A DNA stretch of 64,000 bases from Acidovorax temperans (lineage in GTDB: Bacteria; Pseudomonadota; Gammaproteobacteria; Burkholderiales; Burkholderiaceae_C): contig NZ_VFPV01000002.1 in NCBI RefSeq assembly GCF_006716905.1, forward strand, positions 434,001 through 498,000. The letters run 5' to 3'. The notes under the pieces were generated by a model, which was not told the origin of the DNA, searched no databases, and was given only the letters and a program-made list of their open reading frames with translations. How positions within the stretch are numbered: position 1 is the stretch's first letter; each line of letters starts with the position of its first letter. This document shows positions 8,744-18,189 of the stretch, in pieces. A program made the position numbers and the translations under genes.

Positions 8744-10495
8744 ATGAAGAAGCTTTGGCTTTCTGCCACGTTGGTGGCGGCCCTGTCGGCCTGCACTTCC
8801 ATGCCACCCGCCGCATCCCAGGCCGGCGGCCCCATCAAGAAGCCCGAAATGGACCGCATCGCTGCGGCACCTGCCGCCATGTCTGCCACGGCTGCATCGG
8901 GCAGCTTCAGCCAGTTCCTGGCGCTGTCGGCCCAAATGCAGCCCGAACTGGCGCCCGCCGTCGCGGCGTATGAGCGCAAGGCCACGCTGCAGGGCGATGA
9001 CCTCGTCAACATCAGCCGCCTGCTGGGCCTGTACAACCGCCTGAAGAACCAGACCGCCGTGATCGACGCTACCGCGCGCATGGTGGCCATCCCCACGGTG
9101 CGCTCCGACAAGGTGCCTCCGCACGAAGACAAGCACATCATCGCGTTTGGCGCGCTGGTGGAAGGCATGGCCAAGGAGTTTGGCCTGCAATACCGCAACG
9201 TGGACAACCGCGTTTTTGAAGTAAAGCTGCCCGGCAGTGGCCCCGAAGAGTTCGGCATCCTGACCCACGCCGACGTGGTGCCTGTGGTGGCTGACGAATG
9301 GGTGCTGGACGACGGCACCAAGCTCGACCCCTTCAAGCTGACCCGCGTGGGCGGCAACCTGTATGGCCGCGGCTCTATCGACGACAAGGGGTCTATCGCC
9401 ACCGTGCTGTACGCCATGAAGGCCGTGAAGGACAGCGGCCTGCCGCTGGCCCGCACCATCCGCCTCATGATCGAAACCACCGAAGAAACCGGTGGCGACG
9501 CGATGAAGTACTACCGCGCCAAGACCACCCTGCCCGAGTACAACATCGTGCTCGACAGCAAGTACCCTGCCGTGGTGGCAGAAAAGGGATCGGGTGCGCT
9601 GCGCACCACCTTTGCACTGGGTGCCGCTTCGGGCAACCAGCCCACCATCGTGGCCATGGCGGGTGCTGCATCGGCCAACGCGGTGCCCCAGACAGCCACC
9701 GCCCGCCTGCGCGGCGGCGATGTGGACGCTGTTAGCCGCCAGTTGAACGCTGCCAAGGACGCCTTTGTCGGCAAATACACCAGCCAGGGTGGCAAGTTCA
9801 GCATCGACGTGACGCGTGAAGGCGCAGATGTGCTGGTCAAGGTCACGGGTGCCTCGGCCCACGGCTCGCGCCCCGAAGAAGGCGTGAACCCGCTGCCGCG
9901 CCTGGCGCTGTTCCTACAGCAATCGGGTGTGGCGTTGGCGGCCAATGGCTATGCCCAGGTCGCGCGCTACATCGCCGAGCTGTACGGTGTGGATTACCTG
10001 GGCCGCACCCTGGGCCTGGCTTACAGCGACGACTTCATGGGCCCGCTGACCCTGTCGCCCAACCTGATTCGCGAGAAAGACGGCAAGGTCGATGTGCTCG
10101 TGAACGTGCGCATGCCGCGTGGCAAAACGCCAGAGGCACTGTCTCAGGCCACCACCGAGCGCATCAAGGCCTGGGGTGTCCAGGCCGGTGTGGCGGTGGA
10201 GGTGGAGCACAAGCAGGGCAACTGGATGGCGCGCGACCCCAAGGGCGCGTGGCTGGCCACCTTGCTCAACACCTTTGGCGACACCACCGGCCTGCCCGCG
10301 CAGCCTGTGCCCACCGCCGGCAGCACCACCGCCAAGCTGATGCCCAACGCCATCAACTTTGGCCCTGCCATGCCTGGCAAGAAGTACACGGCCCATAACG
10401 CCAAGGAGTTCAAGGAAGTGTCGGACCTGGATGCAGACATGCAGATGTTCACCGAGATGCTGGTGCGCATTGGCAACCTGCAGCAAATGCAGTGA
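8744..10495 (+). CDS. M20-family zinc dipeptidase lipoprotein
   Basis: Predicted exported peptidase of the M20 family (dipeptidase/carnosinase type). The start at 8744 is chosen because it gives a lipoprotein signal (MKKLWLSATLVAALSAC); the frame is open further upstream without homology. Catalytic elements: HADVVP (zinc His, near DEW), GRGSIDDKG (bridging Asp), IETTEETGGD (catalytic Glu), LDSKYP (metal Asp), GASAHGSRPEEG in the lid domain, and a C-terminal TAHNAKEF metal His. The 583 residues are longer than cytosolic M20 enzymes because of an N-terminal extension of roughly 100 residues. It likely trims peptides in the periplasm. Confidence 0.85.
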   Translation: MKKLWLSATLVAALSACTSMPPAASQAGGPIKKPEMDRIAAAPAAMSATAASGSFSQFLALSAQMQPELAPAVAAYERKATLQGDDLVNISRLLGLYNRLKNQTAVIDATARMVAIPTVRSDKVPPHEDKHIIAFGALVEGMAKEFGLQYRNVDNRVFEVKLPGSGPEEFGILTHADVVPVVADEWVLDDGTKLDPFKLTRVGGNLYGRGSIDDKGSIATVLYAMKAVKDSGLPLARTIRLMIETTEETGGDAMKYYRAKTTLPEYNIVLDSKYPAVVAEKGSGALRTTFALGAASGNQPTIVAMAGAASANAVPQTATARLRGGDVDAVSRQLNAAKDAFVGKYTSQGGKFSIDVTREGADVLVKVTGASAHGSRPEEGVNPLPRLALFLQQSGVALAANGYAQVARYIAELYGVDYLGRTLGLAYSDDFMGPLTLSPNLIREKDGKVDVLVNVRMPRGKTPEALSQATTERIKAWGVQAGVAVEVEHKQGNWMARDPKGAWLATLLNTFGDTTGLPAQPVPTAGSTTAKLMPNAINFGPAMPGKKYTAHNAKEFKEVSDLDADMQMFTEMLVRIGNLQQMQ

Positions 10496-10672
10496 GCCTG
10501 GCCAGGCTGCTGGCCCGGCTTTTCAACGTTTGCTTGACCCAGGCGCAAGGTATCGGCAACGGATGACATCCACCGCCGGTGGCTTGCGCTACAGTGTTTC
10601 AGGGCCCCGCGCCCGGTCTTCGGGACTGCATGGCGCGGGGTGTTTCATGTTTTCAGCACGAAAGGACCATCC

Positions 10673-11188
10673 ATGGCCAAGCCAAGCAAAGCAGTGATCG
10701 GCAAGACCTCTGCTCCCAGCATCAACATCGGCATCAGCGACAAAGACCGCGCTGCCATCGCCCAGGGCCTGTCGCGCCTGCTGGCCGACACCTACACCCT
10801 GTACCTCACCACCCACAACTTCCACTGGAATGTGACGGGCCCCATGTTCAACACGCTGCACACCATGTTCATGGCGCAGTACACCGAGCTGTGGAACGCG
10901 GTGGATCCGATCGCCGAGCGCATCCGCTCGCTGGGCCATGTGGCGCCGGGCTCGTATGCCGAGTTTGGCAAGCTGGCCACTGTGCCTGACGCCCCCGCCA
11001 AGCCGCCCAAGGCACTGGACATGGTGCGCGTGCTGGTCGAAGGCCATGAAGCCGTGGCCCGCACCGCCCGCAGCCTGTTCCCCCTGGCCGACAAGGCCAG
11101 CGACGAGCCTACGGCCGACTTGCTCACCCAGCGCCTGACGGTGCACGAGCAAACCGCCTGGATGCTGCGCTCGTTGCTCGAAGAGTGA
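10673..11188 (+). CDS. dps: Dps-family ferritin-like DNA-binding protein
   Basis: Mini-ferritin that oxidises and stores iron and protects DNA from peroxide. The ATG at 10673 follows CGAAAGGACC, a good ribosome binding site, and gives 171 residues with a Lys-rich N-terminal tail ([11 protein letters not shown]). The ferroxidase signature [14 protein letters not shown]...[22 protein letters not shown] is intact. An in-frame GTG at 10640 is rejected because it adds 11 unrelated residues. A possible promoter (TTGCGC with TACAGT) lies before it, but the spacing looks short. Confidence 0.93.
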   Translation: MAKPSKAVIGKTSAPSINIGISDKDRAAIAQGLSRLLADTYTLYLTTHNFHWNVTGPMFNTLHTMFMAQYTELWNAVDPIAERIRSLGHVAPGSYAEFGKLATVPDAPAKPPKALDMVRVLVEGHEAVARTARSLFPLADKASDEPTADLLTQRLTVHEQTAWMLRSLLEE

Positions 11189-11347
11189 CAACGGGCTTTC
11201 TGCGCGCGCCGTTCTTCCTTTGGGTTGCAGGGCGCCGCAGAATTGCGCCTTGTCCTACACGGCGCGGCCCCTTCGCCTGCACATGATGCGGGTTTGGCAA
11301 TGCGCGCTGCCCTGGCGTCGCATGGCAGACCAACCCCCCTGTGATGT

Positions 11348-11716
11348 ATGCGAATCCTGTACGTTGAAGACAATCCAGAGCTGCGCGAAACCATTGGCAT
11401 GCTGATGGAGGGTGAAGGCCGCACGGTGACGTCCTGCGCCTCTGCCGAAGAGGCCCTGGTGCTGGATGCAGGCCATCCCTTCGACGTACTGGTCACCGAT
11501 GTGAGCCTGCCCGGTATGTCAGGAACCGATCTGGCCCGCCGGTTGCTGGCGAACGATCCGCTGCGCTGGGTGGTGTTGTGCTCAGGCTATGAACTGGGTA
11601 GCCAGCCGGGCAGCTGGGGGCCGAATGTGCGCACCTTGCTCAAACCGTTCGAGCTGGAGGAGCTGGAGCAACTGCTGGGTGGCATCCATACGGCCCTGGC
11701 TTCGGTCCCTACCTGA
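11348..11716 (+). CDS. Single-domain response regulator
   Basis: A 122-residue stand-alone receiver domain. The acidic pocket is YVEDN (Asp8), the phosphorylated Asp is Asp51 in VTDVSLPGMSG, and the conserved Lys lies in LLKPFELEEL. There is no output domain, so it probably acts as a CheY-like messenger or phosphate sink. It is divergent from nothing: the kinase cluster at 11945-18025 converges on it and may be its partner (inference from position). ATG at 11348 is the only sensible start. Confidence 0.88.
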   Translation: MRILYVEDNPELRETIGMLMEGEGRTVTSCASAEEALVLDAGHPFDVLVTDVSLPGMSGTDLARRLLANDPLRWVVLCSGYELGSQPGSWGPNVRTLLKPFELEELEQLLGGIHTALASVPT

Positions 11717-11765
11717 TCCCAGCCGCGTGGCGGCATCTGTCGCTCACCACGCGTCTTTTCCCTTT

Positions 11766-11879
11766 AGAGCGGCTAACAAAACTCTTCTGGCGTCGTTGCC
11801 GCGTCTTGTCGTACTACGCGTACTGTCTGCGACGCGGCGCCTAGCTAGAACCGCTTCGCTGAGTTTTGTTAGCCGCTCT
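11766..11879. mobile_element. MITE-like palindromic element, 114 bp
   Basis: The ends form a perfect 19-bp inverted repeat: agagcggctaacaaaactc at 11766-11784 and its reverse complement at 11861-11879. The interior has a second partial dyad around GTACTACGCGTAC with GC-rich arms. No coding capacity. It lies in the gap between two convergent genes, the single-domain regulator and the REC-kinase. Such small non-coding elements are usually mobilised by a transposase elsewhere; none in this window has matching ends. Confidence 0.65.
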
Positions 11880-11944
11880 TACTGCATTCGCCTGCGCGGC
11901 CCTCCCGGCGCTTGGATGGCTCGGGCTGCCGTAGCCTATCGGCG

Positions 11945-13069
11945 TCAGGCGACGGCGCTTCGTGCGGGGGCGTGGCGGGGCAAAGTCACCCGGAAGGTCG
12001 TGACGTTGTCTTGTGACTTGGCCTCGATGGCACCTCGGTGCGCCCGCACGATCTGGTGCGCAATGAAAAGCCCCAGGCCCAGCCCCTGGTGCCGCCCCGG
12101 TTCGCGTTTGCCCCCGCGAAACGCGTCGAACAGATGGGGCATCAGTTCGGGCGGTATGGTGCCACCGTTCGAAACCGTGATGCTCACGGTCTCTGCAAGG
12201 TTGCCATCAGCGCAAATGCGCACCGGCTGGTCTGCGCTGCCATGGCGCAGTGCGTTGCCGACCAGGTTGGTGAACACCTGGCATAGCCGCTCGGTGTCCC
12301 AAGTGCCCGCGAGGTCGCCTTCCAGGATGGATTCAATGCCGCGTTCGGGGTGGCTGGTGGCTGCTTCGTCCAGGGTGCGCTGCACCACGGTCTGCATATG
12401 GGCGGGGCCTAGTTGCAGCGCCAACCCGCCTGCCTGGCGGATGCGGGTCACGTCCAGCAGGTCTTCGATCATGTGGCCCATGCGCTGGCTTGAGCGCAGC
12501 ACCCGGTCCACCATCAGGGCTGCCTTGTCGGGCGGCGGCTGGCGCTTGAGCACGGTGGCGGCAGCGACGATGGACTGCAGCGGTGTGCGCAGGTCGTGGC
12601 TCAGCACCGCCATGAACATTTCGTTGATGCGCAAGGCCTCGGTGCGCGCGCGCAGCTCGTGCGCCAGCGCCTGCTTGCGCCGGTGCAGTTCAAAGAACAC
12701 GCTCGCCTTGTTGGTGAGCATGTGCGGGTCGATGGGTTTGTACAGAAAGTCCACCGCCCCGCTCTCGTACCCCCGGAACTGCCAGTTCTGCTCGCGCGAT
12801 CCCGCCGTCATGAAGATGAGCGGAATGTGCCGGGTGCGTTCGCTGCCCCGGATCAGCTCCGCCAGCTCAAAACCATTCATCTCGGGCATCTGCACGTCCA
12901 GCAACGCCAGGGCCACATCGTCGTGGGCCAGCAGCAGTTCCAGGGCCTCGGGGCCTGACTGGGCCTTGAGGATGTCCAGCCCGTCACGCTGCAGCAGCGC
13001 CTCCAGGGCGATGAGGTTTTCTTCGACATCGTCAACGAGCAGGCATTTGGTGCGGTCGGTCTGGGGCAT
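11945..13069 (-). CDS. Response regulator-histidine kinase hybrid (REC-HisKA-HATPase)
   Basis: Cytoplasmic two-component protein with the receiver first: DDVEEN acidic pocket, phosphorylated Asp in LLDVQMPEMNG, Lys in FLYKPID. A linker helix, the H-box FMAVLSHDLRTPLQ and an HATPase domain (NLVGNALRH N-box; GLGLGLFIAHQIV G2 box) follow. The ATG at 13069 gives 374 residues and starts just before the receiver; an upstream start at 13120 would overlap the end of cheB. It is the last gene of the kinase-CheR-CheB cluster, 48 bp after cheB, and has no membrane segment. Confidence 0.88.
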   Translation of the reverse strand: MPQTDRTKCLLVDDVEENLIALEALLQRDGLDILKAQSGPEALELLLAHDDVALALLDVQMPEMNGFELAELIRGSERTRHIPLIFMTAGSREQNWQFRGYESGAVDFLYKPIDPHMLTNKASVFFELHRRKQALAHELRARTEALRINEMFMAVLSHDLRTPLQSIVAAATVLKRQPPPDKAALMVDRVLRSSQRMGHMIEDLLDVTRIRQAGGLALQLGPAHMQTVVQRTLDEAATSHPERGIESILEGDLAGTWDTERLCQVFTNLVGNALRHGSADQPVRICADGNLAETVSITVSNGGTIPPELMPHLFDAFRGGKREPGRHQGLGLGLFIAHQIVRAHRGAIEAKSQDNVTTFRVTLPRHAPARSAVA

Positions 13070-13116
13070 GGGCGGTAGGGAATGTGGGTTCTCAAGGAGG
13101 GACGCATGCGCCCGGA

Positions 13117-13740
13117 TCAAAGCTGCTGGCGCTGGTGCAGGTCCGCCAGCAGCGTTGCAATGCCTTCAGGGGGCAGGATGTGGTCGACCGCCAATCCGGC
13201 GATGGCTGCCTGCGGCATGGTGGGCATGCTGGCGCTGGCGGGCTCTTGCACGATGGTGAGGCCGCCCGCCGCCTGAATGGCCTGCAGGCCATTCACGCCG
13301 TCTTCGTTGGCGCCCGACAGCAGAATGCCCACCAGCCGGGGGCCGTAGTGGTCTGCCGCCGATTCAAACAGCACGTCGATGGATGGGCGCGAAAAATGCA
13401 GGGGCGGGTCCACCGACAGCCCCACATGCGGGCCCTGGGGACCGCCGTCAACGAGCAGGTGGTAGTCCGGCGGCGCAAAGCTCACCGCCCCTGGCGTGAT
13501 GGCATCCTTGTCCTGCGCCTCGCGCAGCGGCAGGGCGCAGCGGGGCTGAAAAATCTCCACCAGCAGGCTGCGCCGGTCCCGGGGCAGGTGCAGCACCACG
13601 AGCACCGCCGCCTGCAGTGTGGCGGGCAGCGCAGGCAGCAGTTCCATCAGGGCGTCGATACCGCCCGCAGAGCCGCCCACCACGATGGCTGCGTAGCCCC
13701 GGGAAGGTGTGGGTCTGGGGGCGAGGTGTTGGGTGCTCAC
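13117..13740 (-). CDS. cheB: CheB-type methylesterase domain protein (no receiver)
   Basis: Predicted protein-glutamate methylesterase/deamidase. It is 207 residues and holds only the catalytic domain: Ser in VVGGSAGGIDAL, His in VVLHLPRDRRS, Asp in LLSGANEDGVNGL. The usual N-terminal receiver is absent. The GTG start at 13740 overlaps the cheR stop by the sequence GTGA, so the two are probably translationally coupled. With no chemoreceptor, CheW or CheA nearby, its target is uncertain and it may serve the adjacent kinase. Confidence 0.88.
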   Translation of the reverse strand: MSTQHLAPRPTPSRGYAAIVVGGSAGGIDALMELLPALPATLQAAVLVVLHLPRDRRSLLVEIFQPRCALPLREAQDKDAITPGAVSFAPPDYHLLVDGGPQGPHVGLSVDPPLHFSRPSIDVLFESAADHYGPRLVGILLSGANEDGVNGLQAIQAAGGLTIVQEPASASMPTMPQAAIAGLAVDHILPPEGIATLLADLHQRQQL

Positions 13741-14573
13741 AGCCCTGCCTTTTTCCGGTAGATGCGGTCCTGCGGCACGAAGTCGTCGAACGCATCGGTA
13801 TGCGCCGAAAACCGCAGCGACTCTTTGGAGCCCAGGCCCAGAAAGCCCCGGTGGCACAGCGACTCGCGGAACAGCCCCAGGGCGCGGTTCTGCAGGTCGC
13901 GCTCGAAGTAGATGAGCACATTGCGGCACGACACCAGATGGACTTCGGCGAACACGCTGTCGGTGGCCAGGCTGTGGTCGGAGAACACCATGTGCTCGCG
14001 CAGCCCCTTGTCGAACACCACGCGGCCATAGGCAGCCGCGTAGTAGTCCGACAACGAACTGCGGGCGCCGGAGCGCGCATGGTTCTCGGTGAAAGCCGCC
14101 ACCCGCGACACGTCGAACACGCCAGACTCGGCGGCGCGCAGCGCATGCGGGTTGATATCGGTGGCGTAGATCAGGGTGCGGTCCAGCAGGCCTTCTTCCT
14201 GCAGCAGGATGGCCAGCGAATACACCTCTTCCCCCGCGCTGCATCCGGCCACCCAGACCTTGAGCGACGGGTAGGTGCGCAGCAGCGGCACCACCTCCTG
14301 GCGCAGCGCCTGGAAGTAGCTCGGGTCGCGGAACATGTCGCTCACCTGCACGGTGAGGTATTCGAGCAGCGCAGGGAACACGGCGGGCTCGTGCAGCACG
14401 CGGTCCTGCAGCTGCGACAGCGTCTTGCAGTCAAACTGCACCAGCGCCGACGCCAGCCGCCGCTTGAGAGACGCCTGTGCGTAGCCCCGGAAGTCGTAGT
14501 GGTAACGGTGGTAGATCGCATCGATCAGCAGGCGCTGCTCGATGTCGGCGGTGCGGGCCTTGCGGTGCGGCAT
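13737..14573 (-). CDS. cheR: CheR-type protein-glutamate O-methyltransferase
   Basis: SAM-dependent methyltransferase of the CheR family, 278 residues from the ATG at 14573 (an alternative ATG at 14597 would overlap the kinase gene). The all-helical N-terminal domain is followed by TVQVSDMFRDPSYF, the SAM-binding loop VWVAGCSAGEEVYSLAI, the acidic ATDINPHAL, and LVSCRNVLIYF. It sits between the hybrid kinase and cheB, with tight spacing, on one apparent transcript. Confidence 0.92.
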   Translation of the reverse strand: MPHRKARTADIEQRLLIDAIYHRYHYDFRGYAQASLKRRLASALVQFDCKTLSQLQDRVLHEPAVFPALLEYLTVQVSDMFRDPSYFQALRQEVVPLLRTYPSLKVWVAGCSAGEEVYSLAILLQEEGLLDRTLIYATDINPHALRAAESGVFDVSRVAAFTENHARSGARSSLSDYYAAAYGRVVFDKGLREHMVFSDHSLATDSVFAEVHLVSCRNVLIYFERDLQNRALGLFRESLCHRGFLGLGSKESLRFSAHTDAFDDFVPQDRIYRKKAGL

Positions 14574-14581
14574 AGAGGGGC

Positions 14582-17530
14582 CTACTTGGGCATCCACACC
14601 CGCACGAGGGACAGCAGCTTCTCCACGTCCAGCGGCTTGGCGATGTAGTCATTGGCCCCGGCGGCCAGGCATTTTTCCTGGTCGTCTTTCATGGCCTTGG
14701 CGGTCAGCGCGATGATGGGCAGGCGGCGCCACTCGGGGCGGCTGCGGATCTCGCGCATGGCGGTATAGCCGTCCATCTCCGGCATCATGATGTCCATCAG
14801 CACCAGGTCGATGGCAGGCTGCCCACCGCTGCCGGCACGCTCCAGCGCCTGCAGGGCCTCCAGGCCGTTGCGCGCAATCTTCACGCGGATGCCGGTGGGC
14901 TCCAGGATGCTGGAGAGCGCAAACACGTTGCGCACATCGTCTTCCACCACCAGCACGTTGCGGCCTTCCAGGGCGGTCTCGCGGTTGCGGGCCAACTGCA
15001 GCATCTGCCGGTGCTCGGCCGACAGCTCCGACTCCACCTGGTGCAGGAACAGCGTCACTTCGTCCAGCAGCCGCTCGGGCGAGCGGGCGTCCTTGATGAT
15101 GATGGACTTGGAGAACCGGCGCAGTTGCTGCTCCTCATCGCGCGACAGGGCGCGGCCCGTGTACACGATGACGGGCGGGAAGGAGACGCCGTCCTGCTCC
15201 GTCATTTGCTGCAGCAGTTCGTAGCCGCTCAGGTCGGGCAGATTCAGGTCCATCACCATGCAGTCGAAGGTGGAGCCGCGCAGGTGCGCCAGCGCCTCGG
15301 CTGCCGTGCCGGCGCCCACGATCTCCACGTCGTCGTTGGTGAGCAGGTGGCGCACGCTCTCGCGCTGGCGCTCGTCGTCTTCCACTACCAGCACGCGCCG
15401 CAGGCCCTGGGTGAACTTGGCTTCGAGCCGCTGCAAGGCATGCACCAGCTCGTCGCGCTTGACGGGCTTGAGCGCGTAGCCCACGGCGCCCCGGCCCAGG
15501 GCCTCTTGCGAGTAGTCGGCCACCGAGACCACGTGCACCGGAATGTGGCGCGTGGCCGGGTTGCGCTTGAGCTGGTCGAGCACGCCCAGGCCCGAGAAGT
15601 CGGGCAGGTTCACGTCCAGCACGATGGCGCTGGGCAGGCTGTGCATTGCATAGGCCAGGCCGTCGGCCGCGTTGTGGGCCAGGTGGCAGTCAAAGTCCAT
15701 CTCCCGCGCCAGGTCGCTCAGGATCTGCGCAAAGCGCACGTCGTCTTCGATCACCAGGATGCTGCGCGCGCCCGCACGGCGCGGGGCTGCGGGAGCAACT
15801 GGGGCCGCCACGGGTGGCAATGCCGGGGCCGAAGGAGCCGGTGCGACGACCGGTGCCGCCGCGCGGGCTGGAGCAGGTGCCGCCAGCGGCACTGCGGGTT
15901 CTGCTTCCGGCGATGGGGGCACCAGCTTCTGTGGCAGCACCAGGGTGAAGACGCTGCCCTCGCCCGGTGTGCTCTGCACATGGATCGACCCGCCCAGCAG
16001 CTGCGCCAGGTCGCGCGAGATCGACAGGCCCAGGCCCGTGCCACCGTACTTGCGGTGCGTGCTGCCATCGGCCTGGCGGAAGGCTTCGAAAATCAGCTCC
16101 TGCTGGTGCGCCGGGATGCCGATGCCCGTGTCCTTGACGGCAAACGACAGAGTGTCGTCCGGGTTGCGCGACACATGCAGTGCCACCGAGCCCTTTTCGG
16201 TGAACTTGAGCGCGTTGGACAGCAGGTTCTTCAGCACCTGCCCCAGGCGCTGCGGGTCGGTGTCCAGCGTGGCGGGGGCGTCGGGCGCAACGGTGGCCGT
16301 GAGCGTAAGGCCCTTTTCTTGTGCCAGTGGGCGCAGCGGGTCGATGAGGGTTTGCAGGGCCTTGGACAGCGTCACCGTTTCCACCGACACGGTGGCCTGG
16401 CCGGCCTCGATCTTGGACAGGTCGAGGATGTCGTTGATCAGGGCCAGCAGGTCGTTGCCCGCTGCGTAGATGGTCTGCGCGTACTTCACCTGGTCGGGGC
16501 TCAGGTTGCCCGGTTTGTTGTCTGCCAACAGCTTGGCCAGGATCAGGGTGGAGTTGAGCGGTGTGTGCAGCTCGTGGCTCATGTTGGCCAGGAACTCGCT
16601 CTTGTACTGGCTGGCCAGCTCCAGTTCGCGGGCCTTGTCCGTCATGGCGCTTTGGGCGCGCAGCAGTTGCTCGCGCTGGTATTCCAGTTGCTGGGTCTGC
16701 GCCTCCAGGTGGGCGTTGGTCTGCTCTAGCTCGGTCTGCTGCACCTCCATCTGGGCCTGCGATTCCTGAAGGATGCGGCTTTGCTGCTCCAGCTCTTCGT
16801 TGCTCACACGCAGTTCTTCTTGCTGGGTCTGCAGCTCTTCGGACTGGCGCTGCGTCTCCTCCAGCAGGTTCTGCAGGCGGTTGCGGTCGATGCCGGAGCG
16901 GATGGCCACCGCCAGCAGTTCCGAGGCGCGCTCCATCAGCGCCCGCTCGGTCTCGGTCACCGGGCGGTTGAAGCCGAGTTCGATGACGGCATACACCTGC
17001 CCATGCTCCACGGCGGGCGCGACCAGCAGCTCGGCGGCGCTGGCCTGCCCCGTGGCGGACGACACCGGCAGGTAGCCCGCGGGCACATCGCGCACATGCA
17101 TCAGCTCGCGCGACCGGGCGGCCTGGCCGACCAGCCCTTCGCCCACAAGCAGGGTCTCGGCCAGCCGCTCCCGCGGCAGCGCGTAGCCGCCGAACAATGC
17201 GAAGCCCGCGCCGTCCTGCACCACGTACCCGGCCCCGACCTGGGCGCGCAGGTAGCCTGCCAGGTACTCCAGCGCGATCTGTCCGATTTCTTCGAGCCGG
17301 TGGCCGCCATGGATGCGCTGACCCAGGCCCGTCAGGCCCGTCGAAATCCACGACTGCATGGACTTGGCCCGGTACTCCCGCGCCGTCACGCCGGCCGAAA
17401 TGCAGATCAGCACCAGCAGAACCAGCGAGCCGGCGCCGGAATAAAGGTTGGCGTTGGTGGCCGCGGCCACCCACTGCTCGCGGCGGGTCTCCAGCTGCAG
17501 GTTCTGCTGCGTGCGCAGGCTCTCCGCCAC
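14582..17530 (-). CDS. Hybrid sensor histidine kinase, GAF-HisKA-HATPase-REC-REC-REC (downstream part of an amber-split gene)
   Basis: Large kinase of 982 residues if started at the GTG at 17530. Order: a remnant second membrane helix (SLVLLVLICISAGV), a GAF domain, a long coiled coil rich in Glu/Gln (about residues 210-310), the H-box FLANMSHELHTPLN, N-box NLLSNALKF, and G-boxes DTGIGI and GGTGLGLSIS. An Ala/Pro linker and three receivers follow, with Asp in VLDVNLPDFSG, VMDLNLPDLSG and LMDIMMPEMDG. In the same frame, three codons upstream of the GTG, a TAG at 17540-17542 separates it from a CHASE3 module. The ancestral protein was therefore about 1,147 residues. Without that N terminus the kinase would have a single membrane helix and no periplasmic sensor. 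Confidence 0.88.
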   Translation of the reverse strand: MAESLRTQQNLQLETRREQWVAAATNANLYSGAGSLVLLVLICISAGVTAREYRAKSMQSWISTGLTGLGQRIHGGHRLEEIGQIALEYLAGYLRAQVGAGYVVQDGAGFALFGGYALPRERLAETLLVGEGLVGQAARSRELMHVRDVPAGYLPVSSATGQASAAELLVAPAVEHGQVYAVIELGFNRPVTETERALMERASELLAVAIRSGIDRNRLQNLLEETQRQSEELQTQQEELRVSNEELEQQSRILQESQAQMEVQQTELEQTNAHLEAQTQQLEYQREQLLRAQSAMTDKARELELASQYKSEFLANMSHELHTPLNSTLILAKLLADNKPGNLSPDQVKYAQTIYAAGNDLLALINDILDLSKIEAGQATVSVETVTLSKALQTLIDPLRPLAQEKGLTLTATVAPDAPATLDTDPQRLGQVLKNLLSNALKFTEKGSVALHVSRNPDDTLSFAVKDTGIGIPAHQQELIFEAFRQADGSTHRKYGGTGLGLSISRDLAQLLGGSIHVQSTPGEGSVFTLVLPQKLVPPSPEAEPAVPLAAPAPARAAAPVVAPAPSAPALPPVAAPVAPAAPRRAGARSILVIEDDVRFAQILSDLAREMDFDCHLAHNAADGLAYAMHSLPSAIVLDVNLPDFSGLGVLDQLKRNPATRHIPVHVVSVADYSQEALGRGAVGYALKPVKRDELVHALQRLEAKFTQGLRRVLVVEDDERQRESVRHLLTNDDVEIVGAGTAAEALAHLRGSTFDCMVMDLNLPDLSGYELLQQMTEQDGVSFPPVIVYTGRALSRDEEQQLRRFSKSIIIKDARSPERLLDEVTLFLHQVESELSAEHRQMLQLARNRETALEGRNVLVVEDDVRNVFALSSILEPTGIRVKIARNGLEALQALERAGSGGQPAIDLVLMDIMMPEMDGYTAMREIRSRPEWRRLPIIALTAKAMKDDQEKCLAAGANDYIAKPLDVEKLLSLVRVWMPK

Positions 17531-17539
17531 CTCGCGCAG

Positions 17540-18025
17540 CTAGTCCATGATCTGCTGGCCCGCACCGCTTTGCACCAGCGTCATCGCGCCCACGCCGTCA
17601 CCGGCCTTGCGCAGGGCAATGGTTTCGGTGAGCTCGCGCAGCTTCTGCTGCGTGAGGGCTTCGAGCTGCTCGACCAGCTGGAGGTGCGCTGGGTAGTCCG
17701 CCGCGCTGGCCTTGAGGTCCGTCAGGTGCTTGTGCAGCGAGGTCACGGCCGCGTCAAAGGGCTTGAGGTACGAGAGATCGCTCGTCAGCAGGTAGCCGCG
17801 CTGGCCCGTTTCCGCATCCTTGATGGCCTGCGTAAACCGATTGAGATGGCGCATGGCCAGGGTGGTGCGGTCCATGGCCCGAACGGCCTCAGTGCGGGTT
17901 TCGGCCGACCGGAAATTGACGAGCCCGATCACCAGTGTGGCCACGGCAGCCAGGATGAAGCCCGCCATCAGCGTGCGGGGGATGGCGAAGCGGGTGGCCG
18001 CCTGGGGGCTCGGGGTGCGGGTCAT
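17540..18025 (-). pseudogene. N-terminal CHASE3 sensor fragment of the hybrid kinase, cut by an in-frame amber codon
   Basis: From ATG 18025: membrane helix [20 protein letters not shown], then a CHASE3-type extracellular four-helix module (AMDRTTLAMRHLNRFTQAI, DAETGQRGYLLTSDLSYLKPF), ending GQQIMD and TAG (plus-strand CTA at 17540-17542). The next codons in the same frame (CTG CGC GAG GTG GCG GAG) continue into the kinase. A single C-to-T change of CAG (Gln) would explain the stop. Alone this 161-residue piece could still insert in the membrane and bind ligand, but would not signal. Confidence 0.82.
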
Positions 18026-18189
18026 GCGGTGCGGTGGGTGGTGTACGGGGGAAAGGCGCACTTTATACCGGGTTTGGACGGGCGCCGGGGCAGGAGGCCC
18101 GCGCCACGGCATTGCTGCTACATTCGGTGCGCCCTGCCCGCGTGTGTGGACGGGGCAGCCCCTCCTTGTTGTTCCAGCCGTTGCCCGCC

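Noticed and set aside
10495-10672. OxyR binding site before dps
   Set aside because: No ATAG-N7-CTAT type pattern could be seen; regulation by OxyR is only plausible.
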